NCBI GenBank assembly: GCA_041821185.1
Contig: JBGUBD010000019.1
Location: forward strand, 1-55,455
Direction: 5' to 3'
From: Phycisphaerales bacterium AB-hyl4
Lineage (GTDB): Bacteria; Planctomycetota; Phycisphaerae; Phycisphaerales; Phycisphaeraceae
DNA: 55,455 nt
The number at the start of each line of letters is the position of its first letter. Position 1 is the stretch's first letter. The position numbers and the translations under genes are program-made. Below the pieces are notes generated by a model. It was not told the origin of the DNA, did no database searches, and was given only the letters and a program-made list of their open reading frames with translations. Below, in pieces: positions 1-8,741 of this stretch.

Positions 1-137
1 GATGGCAGCGGCAAACCGTGTCTTCCGCGTGGTATCGGTTGCGGCGTTGTGGCCCTTGCCCCGGCCCCCGAGCCGGTAACGCAGTGCGCCTCCGAACAAG
101 TTTTACTGCACCCTGCAACAGGCCTGTCAATGGTGCT

Positions 138-155
138 CAGACGTGTGAACGTCTG
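138..155 (-). terminator. Small hairpin downstream of the truncated LamG gene
   Basis: CAGACGT and ACGTCTG form a perfect 7-bp stem with a 4-nt loop. It lies where the stronger hairpin of the paralogous neighbour lies relative to its gene. There is no T-tract, so termination is an inference from position. Confidence 0.3.
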
Positions 156-158
156 ACT

Positions 159-206
159 GAACATCGCCAGACCGCCGAGGCCGAGCAACGCGAGGCTCGC
201 GGGCTA
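159..206 (-). pseudogene. Decayed PEP-CTERM sorting-signal segment after a stop codon
   Basis: Reading on from the last codons of the LamG gene (…LLVP), a TAG stop at 206-204 is followed in the same frame by PASLALLGLGGLAMF. With Glu in place of the stop this is a normal VPEP…LLGLGG PEP-CTERM signal. The 39 nt at 162-200 differ at two positions from the matching segment of the next gene (1241-1279). A second 24-nt block, 128-151, matches 1155-1178 with three differences. The roughly 50 nt between these blocks in the neighbour, which encode the RRR tail and the natural stop, are missing here. The Glu codon appears to have changed GAG to TAG, and the basic tail is deleted. Confidence 0.8.
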
Positions 207-1013
207 GGGAACCAGCAGTGCAGCTTTGAGCGCATCAACGTCTGACTGGGTGAAGGCACCCTCGAAGAACGCAATCTCGTCCATTGAGCCGTGGAAAGCG
301 TTGGCGGGATGAAGGCTTCGAGCGCCGATGATGGCGTCGGCGGCTAATCCTTGGCCGATAGGGGAGCCTTGTGTTGTCTCCACAGACTCAAAGTCAATCC
401 AAATCTCCACGTCGCTCCAGTTGTTGCCTCCCCGTGAGACAACCAGATGATGCCATTCACCATCCAGTGCTGACTCGCCATCCAGTGCCGACGAAAGGTC
501 GATAGACGCCGAGGTCCAGCCATCGTTCCCCTTCTGAACGGTCACCGACAATGTGTTTGTTTCCGTCACGGCAATCGTGAATTGATAACTGGAACTCGCT
601 TGGGTGGTATAAAAACGCTGGCCGATTGAATCACCTGTCGAGCGAAAGAACCCGGTGAATGTGACCTGCTCCTTGTCGACGGCGGCCGGATCGATCGCGA
701 TCATGCCTTCACCATTGAAGTTGATCGCCAGGTTGTCATCACCCAACGAGGGCGCTCCGTCATCGGCCATGGGGCCTGTCGTGGTCAACGGCGATCCGTT
801 GTATGTTCCATGATGGTCGTTGCCGGACGCATCCGTCGCCGTCGTGGTCTCACCAGGATCCTCACTAAGACGGTAATAGGCGATCAGATTCTCGTTGTTC
901 AGCACAGTGTCGGCGTAGTCCGCATGAGCCACACTGACGCCGAGGCTGGACCCTGCCAACACAGCGGCACAGCCAAGCGATTTCAACAGACTGTTCATTT
1001 TTGCGTAACTCAT
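204..1013 (-). CDS. Secreted LamG-like (concanavalin A-fold) protein, PEP-CTERM lost
   Basis: A 269-residue protein. I chose the ATG at 1013 because GGAGGA (1021-1026) sits 7 nt upstream; a further in-frame ATG at 1055 lacks this site. Residues 1-32 look like a signal peptide ending near VAHA-D. The rest is one LamG/laminin-G-like beta-sandwich: IAYYRLSE near the start, GEWHHLVVSRGG in the middle, and the closing GSMDEIAFFEGAFTQSDV typical of this fold. Proteins of this type bind or sit on carbohydrate outside the cell. It is the last gene of a leftward run behind a LacI regulator, a prepilin and a glycosidase. The C-terminus stops at LLVP, exactly where a PEP-CTERM signal should begin, so the product should lack exosortase-dependent anchoring. 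Confidence 0.8.
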   Translation of the reverse strand: MSYAKMNSLLKSLGCAAVLAGSSLGVSVAHADYADTVLNNENLIAYYRLSEDPGETTTATDASGNDHHGTYNGSPLTTTGPMADDGAPSLGDDNLAINFNGEGMIAIDPAAVDKEQVTFTGFFRSTGDSIGQRFYTTQASSSYQFTIAVTETNTLSVTVQKGNDGWTSASIDLSSALDGESALDGEWHHLVVSRGGNNWSDVEIWIDFESVETTQGSPIGQGLAADAIIGARSLHPANAFHGSMDEIAFFEGAFTQSDVDALKAALLVP

Positions 1014-1158
1014 TTTTCGATCCTCCCAAACAGGGGGCATAACGTGCTTCTGCATGCTGACGACTACAGCATCGTCCCCGCTTGAGACCGAATTGGCAAT
1101 ACGGCCTGCTCAGCGCTTTCGAATCGGGGTGTCTGCAATTTGCAGCAGTTCTAGCAAT

Positions 1159-1188
1159 GGTGTTCAGACGCGCGAACGCCTAAACACC
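1159..1188 (-). terminator. Terminator-like hairpin after PEP-CTERM gene
   Basis: On the minus strand GGTGTTTAGGCG and CGTCTGAACACC pair over 12 positions, two of them G-U wobbles, around a 6-nt loop. It begins 20 nt after the stop codon of the PEP-CTERM gene. There is no T-run after it, so function is inferred from position and stem strength. Confidence 0.45.
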
Positions 1189-1207
1189 GATTTCGGAAAA
1201 CGAAGGT

Positions 1208-1966
1208 TTACTGAGCGGCACGGTTCCGCCGACGACCGAGCATCGCCAGACCGCCAAGGCCGAGCAACGCAAGGCTCGCCGGCTCGGGGATGACGGTGAA
1301 GTAGTCGACGTCCATTGTCGTGAAATTGGTGCTCAGGCCGATCGCCCCTTCAGCGTTGCGGTTCTGCGGATCGATGTAGTCGATCAGCAGTTCGTCATCG
1401 ATCCACACCTGGTGGTGGTTCCCTATGAACGACACGCGGATCGAGAACGGATTCTCATAATGTGCCGTGTCGTCGGAGATGTTGGCCGATGCAAGCATGT
1501 TGCCGGCAGTGCGGGAGTCTCCATAATACAATTCAAGGTCCACAGTCGTGCTCCAATCACCCCGGACCACGACATGGAACGTGTTGTTGGAGCTGTGAAC
1601 TGCAGCATTGGCGAGGCTGCTGGCACGATAGTTGATCACGGACCGCCTCGCGTAACTTGTGTCTGAAGCAATCACGTCGAATTGGGTTTCGATGATGCCA
1701 TCCGCCAGGCGAAGGTCGGTCAGCGCCAAACCGGGACTGCTATTGGTGGCGTAATGGGTGAACCGAAGCTGATTATTCCGGATGGTGAGCTGGTCTGCTT
1801 GCCCCTCGAATTCGGTCCACGTGTCGTTGCCATCTGATGTCGTGCCGACGGTGTTGGAATTGGGACGATTGAAATCGTCATGCACGAGGGCCGCATCCGC
1901 GGATGCGACCGCCATGCCAAAGGCGGCGGCGACTGTCAACGTGGTAGATAGATGCTTGCGATTCAT
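1208..1966 (-). CDS. PEP-CTERM secreted LamG/laminarinase-fold protein
   Basis: A 252-residue protein with a signal peptide (residues 1-25, cleavage near ADA-A), a single beta-sandwich domain resembling LamG/GH16-like jelly rolls, and a full PEP-CTERM tail: VIPEP, hydrophobic LALLGLGGLAML, then GRRRNR. PEP-CTERM tails are cut by exosortase and place proteins on or outside the outer surface. The start at 1966 is supported by GGAGGAA 9 nt upstream. The DDFNRPNSN opening and the later HQVWIDDELLIDY segment suggest a carbohydrate-binding or degrading role. No catalytic GH16 ExDxxE motif was seen, so binding is more likely than hydrolysis. It belongs to the leftward LacI-led cluster. Confidence 0.85.
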   Translation of the reverse strand: MNRKHLSTTLTVAAAFGMAVASADAALVHDDFNRPNSNTVGTTSDGNDTWTEFEGQADQLTIRNNQLRFTHYATNSSPGLALTDLRLADGIIETQFDVIASDTSYARRSVINYRASSLANAAVHSSNNTFHVVVRGDWSTTVDLELYYGDSRTAGNMLASANISDDTAHYENPFSIRVSFIGNHHQVWIDDELLIDYIDPQNRNAEGAIGLSTNFTTMDVDYFTVIPEPASLALLGLGGLAMLGRRRNRAAQ

Positions 1967-2116
1967 AACTTGATTCCTCCAAAGAGTGTGAAAAAAACTT
2001 GTGGCAAAATAGGGCCAATGTGTCTCTGCCCCAGGATAGGCATTGCAGGTTCTATATCGTCATACTCCTTTCGCTTCGCCTGGCTGGCTCGGTCGGTGAT
2101 AGAATTCCTTTTACTG

Positions 2117-5100
2117 TTACTGGAGTGTTTCCAGCAGCGCCAGCGCGTCACGCCGCCACTGTTCCAGTTCAGCAGGGCTGCTGCTTCCGAGCAATGTTTC
2201 CGCTTGCGACTTCAACGCATCGATCCGCGTTCCATTTGCGCCCGAAGCATTGCTCTTCGCTTCCGCCAGCAGGTGCAGCAGCACGTAATCTTCCATACCG
2301 GCCCGGAAAGCGAACAGTCGTTTGGATGGCACGGGGCCGCCCTCACCGCGGTAGGCCAAGCCTTCATTGAATCGGTAGCCGCCGCCGGGGCGGGGACTGT
2401 CCCATTGCGCCCACGAGTCGCCGGTCCAGGAGTTGAACGCCCACAGCGCGATGCCATCGACGCCGAGGTGGTAATCCTGAATGCCGCGATGGCGGTAGTA
2501 GCCAATCAGCGATTGCATGTCCATCCGCGTCGCGCAGAGGAACGGCCAGAACGCATCCTGGGTGTTATAAAACGCCAGTTCATCCGCCGCTTCTTCCCGC
2601 ATGGTCAGGCGTCGCCGCTCGGGCATCCACATGTCCACATAAGGCTCAAGGGATGCGATGTGCTCGGCCGTGTTCCACGGGGCCATGGTGACGGTGGTCT
2701 GCACGTCGGGGAAATACTCTTTGAGCATGGCTGCCTCTTTCACCAGATCCGGCATGCGAGGCAGGCGAGGCTCGTCTTCGATCTGAATCCAGAAGTCGTC
2801 GTAGGTCAGCCCATGGCCCTTCAGCGCGTCCATAAAGTTGCCGAACCACTCCCGGAAGTGCGCCTGCCACTCGTCATCCATGGTCTCGCCTTCGAAACCT
2901 GCCTCTTTCAGAGCCGTATCAAAATGGGTGAACAGGTGATAGTCGTAGACGAACTTCATCGGCCGATCTTCACGCATGTAGACCGCGTGGTTGGTCAGGT
3001 AATCAGCCGGATCACTTGACATCACCGGCCCATCCTTGATGGCACCAACGGGGTAGGACACGTGGAAGACGTTGATGTGCGAATCCAGCATGAGTTTGAC
3101 ATAGTCCAGCGGACCGCCGTAGTCGTACAACGCGCCCATGTACGGGCCGAAGGTGTAAACATGCATCGGCAGCGGGCTGGGGATTTCCACGTCGTAGATT
3201 CGCACATCGATCGGCACGCTCACCGGGGTCTGATCTCTGAGCGTGATCGGCAGCAGTTGCAGTTCGCCGCGGTAACGGCCGGCCGGGGCCTTGCCCGCAA
3301 CATCGACCCAGAGCTTGGCCGTCTCGCCTGAACCCACGGTCAGCACCCCGTTGATGCCGATCGCTCCCAGCGGATCAAAGTCGAGCGTTTCGTAACTGCT
3401 CAACCGCGGCACGCCCTGATAGAGCGTGGCCAAGTCATAGAACCGCACGGAACGGCCGCCGCCGGCGTTGAGCTTGACTGGCGGATTAACCTTGAAGACC
3501 AACGTGTCCGGCCCATGGTTGCGGACCAGAAGCGCTGCCGCGTCGGAGCCGCCGCCGGGCACGTGCAGTTCCAGCGTGCCGGGTTCGGGGTTATCCCCGC
3601 GCGGCCGGGTGGTCAGGCCAACCCCGTCTTCCCAAGCGGAGACCTGCCAGATGTCAAAGCCTTCACCTGTTGCCGCCGCCGGGCCGGCGCTGGCGGTGGC
3701 CGGGCGATCGACGAGTCGGCTCGCCAACTCACGCGGCGAGAGTCGGCTGATGTGGCCAACGCTTTCCGGCGTCGGGATCACATGTATCGGCGCGACCCAC
3801 GAACTAGTTTCTTCCGAGTTTCGATCGTTGCGGGCGAGGTTCGCAAAGAACATCTCAGGCACTTCGCCGCCTTCAAACACCTCGGTCAGGGGCACTGCGA
3901 GCACCGCCTGCCACGAATCGGAGCCGATCCGCACATCGCTGGTCGATTCCCCGTCCCATCCGGCAACGCGATCACGCGCATCGTAAATCGCGCCGCCCGC
4001 GGACAGGATCCAGTGATACACCGATCCACCTTCTTCGGGCACGAGCACCAGTTCCACGCTGTCGTCGGTCCACGCCTGGCCGTCGCGAACGGTCACGTTC
4101 TTGACCAGATCATCGGGATTGGGTTCTTCGTTGTGAAAGGCGGCCACGAGGTACTGGCCGATGACGCCCAGCCGGGCTTGGGTTGTTTTGGTGGGCTCGT
4201 CGCCGGTGTCGTGGATCCGCAGTTCGACCGTTTCGAACGCCTCCCAGATTTTCGGATCGTTGAACAGATCCGCCTCGGCGATATCCTCGAAGCTCGCGTC
4301 CTCAAACGTTTCAAGAAACATCAGCGGCTTGCCGGCTCCAGCGGAGCCCAGGGCCAGAGTCGTCGCCCCGCCGGATGTCCCAGCCGCCCCTGTCGCGGGA
4401 TCCACCTGCGCGGCGGCGCTGCCGCCCAGATAAGCGATGAGATTTTCCCAGAAAGGCGACCGGGCCACCCGCGTGAGATGGCGGGCCTGGCTGATGATCA
4501 CTTTGCCATCTCCGAAGATGCCTTCCTGCAGAAGCATCACCGGATATTCGTTGTCCGGACCGACCAGCACCGGCAGGGCCTTGTCGGGGAAGTTGCGCCA
4601 GTAAAACGCATTGCTCTCCACGCCGCTCCAGTCTTCCTCGGCCAGTGAATTCGGCTGAGACAGAAGCGGCAGGTCCAGCAGGTCCGGATTGGCATAGGCG
4701 GTAAAGTTGCCAATACTGCTGGACGCGCTGGGGCGGTTGGGCGCGGTGGGAAGAAACACATCGTGTTCTTCAAAGTAGTCTCGCATCACCGCCGGCAGAT
4801 TGTTGAGCGTGGCCCCGTTGAGCTGGCCGATGTAGAACATCCCGCCGCGACGAAACAGGTCGTCGAACGCGGCCCGGGCCGGGTCGGCGTTGAAGAGGCC
4901 TTCGAACGCCTCGGCCGGCATGATGGCGCCGGTCAGCACCAGTATCGACTCATCGATGCTCTGTCCGACCGCGATGGCGGTCTGGGTGTCCATGGTCGTC
5001 AACTGTTCCGCGGTATAGGTGTTCACGCGCAGGCCAAGCCGCTCGAAGTCCACCCGCGTGTCCTCCCTCGGCGCGAGAATGGTCACCTGCCCGGCCAACG

Positions 5101-5161
5101 CGGCCTGGGTGAAAAGCACAAGCGCGAGAACGAGCAGGGTCGGCTTGAGCAACATCGACAT
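2117..5161 (-). CDS. Secreted DUF4091/CBM9-like glycosidase
   Basis: Counted from the ATG at 5161 this is a 1,014-residue secreted protein. A signal peptide (MLLKP + hydrophobic core + ALA-G) starts two residues in. The first ~250 residues resemble a Rossmann/GATase-like domain, residues ~280-458 resemble a CBM9-like domain, then a linker and beta-domain. From ~660 to ~960 there is a TIM-barrel-type region with IEDEP (acidic residues 795-797), where related families have the acid/base Glu. The end (SKRLFAFRAGMEDYVLLHLL) is typical of DUF4091. An ATG at 5239 would add 26 Arg-rich residues before the signal peptide. Neither start has a good ribosome site, and a CGAGCC/GGCTCG hairpin (5179-5194) lies between them. 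Its substrate is unknown; the neighbours point to a polysaccharide. Confidence 0.75.
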   Translation of the reverse strand: MSMLLKPTLLVLALVLFTQAALAGQVTILAPREDTRVDFERLGLRVNTYTAEQLTTMDTQTAIAVGQSIDESILVLTGAIMPAEAFEGLFNADPARAAFDDLFRRGGMFYIGQLNGATLNNLPAVMRDYFEEHDVFLPTAPNRPSASSSIGNFTAYANPDLLDLPLLSQPNSLAEEDWSGVESNAFYWRNFPDKALPVLVGPDNEYPVMLLQEGIFGDGKVIISQARHLTRVARSPFWENLIAYLGGSAAAQVDPATGAAGTSGGATTLALGSAGAGKPLMFLETFEDASFEDIAEADLFNDPKIWEAFETVELRIHDTGDEPTKTTQARLGVIGQYLVAAFHNEEPNPDDLVKNVTVRDGQAWTDDSVELVLVPEEGGSVYHWILSAGGAIYDARDRVAGWDGESTSDVRIGSDSWQAVLAVPLTEVFEGGEVPEMFFANLARNDRNSEETSSWVAPIHVIPTPESVGHISRLSPRELASRLVDRPATASAGPAAATGEGFDIWQVSAWEDGVGLTTRPRGDNPEPGTLELHVPGGGSDAAALLVRNHGPDTLVFKVNPPVKLNAGGGRSVRFYDLATLYQGVPRLSSYETLDFDPLGAIGINGVLTVGSGETAKLWVDVAGKAPAGRYRGELQLLPITLRDQTPVSVPIDVRIYDVEIPSPLPMHVYTFGPYMGALYDYGGPLDYVKLMLDSHINVFHVSYPVGAIKDGPVMSSDPADYLTNHAVYMREDRPMKFVYDYHLFTHFDTALKEAGFEGETMDDEWQAHFREWFGNFMDALKGHGLTYDDFWIQIEDEPRLPRMPDLVKEAAMLKEYFPDVQTTVTMAPWNTAEHIASLEPYVDMWMPERRRLTMREEAADELAFYNTQDAFWPFLCATRMDMQSLIGYYRHRGIQDYHLGVDGIALWAFNSWTGDSWAQWDSPRPGGGYRFNEGLAYRGEGGPVPSKRLFAFRAGMEDYVLLHLLAEAKSNASGANGTRIDALKSQAETLLGSSSPAELEQWRRDALALLETLQ

Positions 5162-5178
5162 AAGGAAGCCGGGCCTGC

Positions 5179-5194
5179 CGAGCCGTGAGGCTCG
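5179..5194. repeat. Hairpin between the two possible starts of the glycosidase
   Basis: CGAGCC and GGCTCG form a perfect 6-bp stem around GTGA. It lies upstream of the preferred start (5161) and inside the longer reading (5239). If translation starts at 5161 it is part of the 5' leader. Confidence 0.4.
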
Positions 5195-5351
5195 CGGTCG
5201 ACTTGAATGATTTTCGATGGATGCAATACCTGTGATCATGAATCAGCTTTCTAAAAAAGGACAAATGGCCTCGTTGCCGGAAAGAAACGTTTTCGTTGCG
5301 GTGATAGTGAAACGCAGTGACGAAGCGGAAAACATCAATCAATGATGTACG

Positions 5352-6203
5352 TCAGTTGACGCTCCGCCCACGGCTTGTACGACTCCATACATTCCGATCG
5401 GTCGCGGCGGCGCCTGTGCCTCCGACGCCCAGCAATTGATAAAGAGCGGCGTAATCTTCAGGATCCGGCGACCTGACAGAACTGGCATGCCCGTCGATCC
5501 AGACGATATTGGTCGCGCCACGATGGCGAGGGTCTGGTCGCCCCGAGTCGCCAGAGCCAGCAGCGTAAGAATGAGCGACGCGATTCCTTCCGTGGCGAGG
5601 CGTTGCTGGCAAGCCTGTCCCTGTATCAATGTCGACCGTGTCAACCAAAAGCAGTTTATTGCTGGGGTCAACAATTTCGTCCTGATGGGCGGTGTAATAC
5701 CATCGGGCCTCCTCGGTGTTTGGAAGGATACTTATCGAAGCACCGATCTGGTGCCAGTTATAGCCAAACGAAGTAAAAGTAGCTCGCCACCCGGGATTCT
5801 GAGTGCTCGCTGTGCCACGTTCGTTGGGGTCGGCGTCACAGGCAAAGACATCCCAGCCAGGTTCAGTACCTTCAATACCTCCAGGCAGGTAGGCGCGATG
5901 CATCAGCACTCGAGGCCAGGAAAAAGACTCATCAGATGTGCCTGGAGGAACGGCGTTATAGTCGCGATGCTGCCTTGATGGCAGCATGTAGCCGCGGCTG
6001 TCGTCGGCATACATCAACATTGACAAGCCGATCTGTCGCTGATCGCTAAGGCATACGACGGATCGCGCCGCATCCCGGGCCGAACTCAGCGCGGGCAGCA
6101 GAATGGCGATCAGCAAAGCGATGATCGATATAACAACGAGAAGCTCGATGAGCGTGAAAGCTTTTGAACGACGGAGCTGAAGGCGGCGGGATATATACAT
6201 CAT
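5352..6203 (-). CDS. Prepilin-type (H-X9-DG) secreted pseudopilin
   Basis: A 283-residue protein of the planctomycete prepilin-like family (related to DUF1559). A basic leader (SRRLQLRRSKA) precedes FTLIELLVVISIIALLIAILLPAL, the type IV prepilin cleavage/methylation site and the single hydrophobic N-terminal helix. Near the end HRGATNIVWIDG gives the H-X9-DG motif that defines the family. The ATG at 6203 has AAGGAAGA just upstream. Planctomycetes carry many such proteins, often next to glycosidases, and they are suspected to bind or import polysaccharide; that role is inference. The gene starts 42 nt after the LacI gene and is probably cotranscribed with it. Confidence 0.88.
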   Translation of the reverse strand: MMYISRRLQLRRSKAFTLIELLVVISIIALLIAILLPALSSARDAARSVVCLSDQRQIGLSMLMYADDSRGYMLPSRQHRDYNAVPPGTSDESFSWPRVLMHRAYLPGGIEGTEPGWDVFACDADPNERGTASTQNPGWRATFTSFGYNWHQIGASISILPNTEEARWYYTAHQDEIVDPSNKLLLVDTVDIDTGTGLPATPRHGRNRVAHSYAAGSGDSGRPDPRHRGATNIVWIDGHASSVRSPDPEDYAALYQLLGVGGTGAAATDRNVWSRTSRGRSVN

Positions 6204-6245
6204 GTGGTCTTCCTTGTTATGAACTGCTGTGAACGTAATAGGACG

Positions 6246-7319
6246 TCAAGACCTTGCTTCACGGTTCACTGACGCTGGCCCCGTGGAGTCGCGGACGACC
6301 AGTTTCAGGTTGAGTTGTTCGTTTTGCGGTTCGCTGTTGTTTTCGATGCAGTCGAGGACGGCTTTGACGGCTTTCCGCCCCAGATCCAGATGGGTCTGAG
6401 AGACGGTGGTGAGGCTCGGGTAATAGAAGGCGGAGGCCTGGACGTTGTCGAAGCCGACGAGCGAGACGTCCTGCGGCACGCGCATGCCGTGATCGTGCAG
6501 GGCCTTGAGCACGCCGAGCGCGACCTGATCGCCAATCGCCTGGAGGGCCGTGGGAAAAGGGCCTGGCTGCTGGAGACGCTCCGTGATGGCCTGGTAGGCG
6601 CTTTCCATGGATGCGGCGGCTGGGGCTATGAACTCCGTCTCGACGCGGTGCCCGCTCTGGTCGATCGCGCGAGCGATGCCTTCTCGCTGCGCGCCGTGGG
6701 TCCACTGGGGAGCGGGGCAGATTCCGACAAAGCCAATGTGGCGGTGCTGAAGCGACAGCAAGTGCTCCATAGCCAAACAGAATCCGGAAGCGATGTCGAC
6801 GTTCAGCCTCGTGGCGCCTGAAAGAACACCGCGGTTAGCATGGACGATTTGCAGGACAGGGATTTTTCGATTGAAGAAGGGCTTGAACGCGTCGTTACCG
6901 CTTTCGACCTGCGGCTTGCTGAGAGGACCGTCGATGATCAGTGCGTCGACGTTCAGGCCGAGAAAGTGCTGGCAGAGGAGGGCTTCCTGGTCAGGCCGCC
7001 ACTCGGAACTGGCGAAAGAGATTTCGTAGCCCCGCTCGTAGGCCACCTGCTGAGCGGAGGCGACTCGCTCGATGTAGATCGGATTGCTGAATGTGGGGAT
7101 CAGCAGCCCGATCAGGCGTGTCTTCTGTCGGCGAAGCGCCGCTGCCTGGCGGTTGGGAACGTAACCCGCCGCAGTGGCGGCGGCCACCACGCGCTGACGG
7201 GTGCTCTGGGTCACACACGACCGGCCGTTGAGGGCCATGGACACCGTGCCTACCGAAAGCGAGAGCTGCCGAGCCAACTCGGCCATACTGATGTTTTTGG
7301 GCGGGCTTTGGGTGGACAT
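6246..7319 (-). CDS. LacI-family transcriptional regulator
   Basis: From the ATG at 7319, 357 residues. The LacI HTH is at residues ~9-60 (ISMAELARQLSLSVGTVSMALNGRSCVT…TRQRVVAAATAAGYVPN), followed by the hinge and a periplasmic-binding-protein-type sugar-sensing domain (GLLIPTFSNPIY … VSLVGFDNVQASAFYYPSLTTV). An open frame extends to 7508 but has no domain and crosses the promoter and operators. It opens the leftward cluster of prepilin, glycosidase and LamG proteins and is probably their local repressor. Two tandem 14-bp dyads with a central CG, as LacI proteins prefer, lie over the predicted transcription start, so autoregulation is likely. Confidence 0.92.
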   Translation of the reverse strand: MSTQSPPKNISMAELARQLSLSVGTVSMALNGRSCVTQSTRQRVVAAATAAGYVPNRQAAALRRQKTRLIGLLIPTFSNPIYIERVASAQQVAYERGYEISFASSEWRPDQEALLCQHFLGLNVDALIIDGPLSKPQVESGNDAFKPFFNRKIPVLQIVHANRGVLSGATRLNVDIASGFCLAMEHLLSLQHRHIGFVGICPAPQWTHGAQREGIARAIDQSGHRVETEFIAPAAASMESAYQAITERLQQPGPFPTALQAIGDQVALGVLKALHDHGMRVPQDVSLVGFDNVQASAFYYPSLTTVSQTHLDLGRKAVKAVLDCIENNSEPQNEQLNLKLVVRDSTGPASVNREARS

Positions 7320-7371
7320 GATGAAGTTCGCCGATCGTGTTCGCCGGGGATTTACGACTTCCGACCCCAAT

Positions 7372-7399
7372 TTGAATCGACTCAATTGAATCGACTCAA
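7372..7399. promoter_or_regulatory. Two tandem LacI-type operators
   Basis: TTGAATCGACTCAA occurs twice with no gap (7372-7385 and 7386-7399). Each is a near-perfect dyad (TTGA-r-TCGA-y-TCAA) with the central CpG typical of LacI operators. They begin at the predicted +1 of the LacI promoter and extend into its leader, a repressing position. Confidence 0.8.
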
Positions 7400-7404
7400 T
7401 TTCA

Positions 7405-7432
7405 ATTGTCGATAGTTCTGCCGCTTTGTCAA
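7405..7432 (-). promoter_or_regulatory. Promoter of the left LacI cluster
   Basis: On the minus strand a consensus -35 TTGACA (7432-7427) is followed after 16 nt by GACAAT (7410-7405), four of six matches to TATAAT. The predicted start of transcription falls on the edge of the tandem operators. Confidence 0.6.
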
Positions 7433-7689
7433 GGGGTAACAGGCGATTTTGGCCGAGTGCCGGGAACCAGCCTGCCAGCGTTGCTTTCCGCGTAGCGATG
7501 ATGATCAAGCAGTTGATTTAGGCGGGGCGATCGGAGAGGCGCGGTCGCTACGGCTGATCTACGTGTGGGAAGTCCTAGACGCGGTTGGCAGGATATGTCC
7601 TTGGCATCGTGAAATTGGACATCGTCCGCCAGTCTTGCTGATCGGCCTCCGCCTGCCAGCAGCGCCCCTGCCTCGAACACCAGCAATCG

Positions 7690-8655
7690 TCAGTCAAATT
7701 GCTCGGCCGTGAGCTGGGCAAGGTAGATACTGGCCTTGCCGCCGTTGCCCGAGTAATAGCTGACCCACAACCGCTGATCATGCCAGAGCAAGCCGGGGTA
7801 ACTCGAATCGTCACTGGTCACCAAACGCACGCGCGGCTCGAAGCGCCCCTGGTCCATGTCGAGCACGCCGAGCGTGGTGTAGGGCTTGCCGTCCGCATGA
7901 ACCCGCCCGGCGCCGATCCAGCGCCCGTCCGGCAACTGGAGCAGGTTCGGGCCGCCGATGTGCACATCCAGTTCATGCCACTGCCACTGGGTGTAGGGTG
8001 GTCGGCTTCGGCCGAGCAGCGCGTCAGTGTGCTTCGGGCTGTCGCGTCGGACCAGGGCGTAGGCCGTGTCATCCTGGTCGAACCGGAGCGACGCCTCGGA
8101 GGGGCAGCCGGGGATGCCCAGGTCTTCCACGACGCTGTGGTAGGTTAGGCCATCGTCCGTGGCATGCAGGGTCAGGCGGGCATGCTGCGGGAAATCGATC
8201 GTGGTTGAAAACGAGAGGCCATACCCCCTGCCGCGGTGCCAGGTCACCCGCCAGAGCCAAAGTTGCGGGGCGAGCGCCGGCTCGATTTCACTCCAGGCCG
8301 AGCCGTCTTCCGAGAAGCTGACCACGGCCTGGTGCTCGCCGGGAAAAGGCACTCCGTCCCGCAGGGCCGAGCAGCCCAGCAGCATCAGCCGATCGTCGGG
8401 CGTGATGCTCAACTTCGGGTCACGCAGATCCCGCCCGGCCTTCGACAGCAGCGCGGCGGATTCCCACGCCACCCCATCGAGCGAGGTCAAGACCCGGAGG
8501 GCGCCATCGGACGAAACATGCCCTGAGGCTTCTCGAAAGGTGCACCAGAAGCGATCCCGCCAACGGACCAGGTCCGTAAAAGCATTGTGGGCAGCGGCGT
8601 CCCAGATGCACCGGGTATCACAGTCAATGAGGGCAATCTCGCCTGAGCGGGTCAT
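7690..8655 (-). CDS. Sialidase-like six-bladed beta-propeller protein
   Basis: A 321-residue protein without a signal peptide when started at the ATG at 8655 (AGGA 10-13 nt upstream). It carries repeated S/T-x-D-G-x-x-W Asp-box-like motifs (TSLDGVAWES, FSEDGSAWSEI, ATDDGLTYHSV), spaced as in exo-alpha-sialidase/BNR propellers. A conserved opening (RWRDRFWCTFREASGH) and LPDGRWIGAGR fit the sialidase-like superfamily seen beside sugar-utilisation genes. Frames extending to 8805 run through the promoter and are not credible. It is divergent from the second LacI gene and shares a duplicated promoter/operator with it, so it is probably regulated by it. The substrate cannot be told. Confidence 0.72.
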   Translation of the reverse strand: MTRSGEIALIDCDTRCIWDAAAHNAFTDLVRWRDRFWCTFREASGHVSSDGALRVLTSLDGVAWESAALLSKAGRDLRDPKLSITPDDRLMLLGCSALRDGVPFPGEHQAVVSFSEDGSAWSEIEPALAPQLWLWRVTWHRGRGYGLSFSTTIDFPQHARLTLHATDDGLTYHSVVEDLGIPGCPSEASLRFDQDDTAYALVRRDSPKHTDALLGRSRPPYTQWQWHELDVHIGGPNLLQLPDGRWIGAGRVHADGKPYTTLGVLDMDQGRFEPRVRLVTSDDSSYPGLLWHDQRLWVSYYSGNGGKASIYLAQLTAEQFD

Positions 8656-8741
8656 GAGTTGGGTCCTGTCGGGGTGAGGGGCCGTGCCCGGCGCTTGCCG
8701 ACACAGGGTTTGCTTCCCGCCGTCGCGGGCGAGTTGGTTCG

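Noticed and set aside
7429..7814. Short minus frames between the first LacI gene and the propeller gene
   Set aside because: They are out of frame with the propeller gene and overlap the LacI promoter. I regard 7509-7689 as non-coding.
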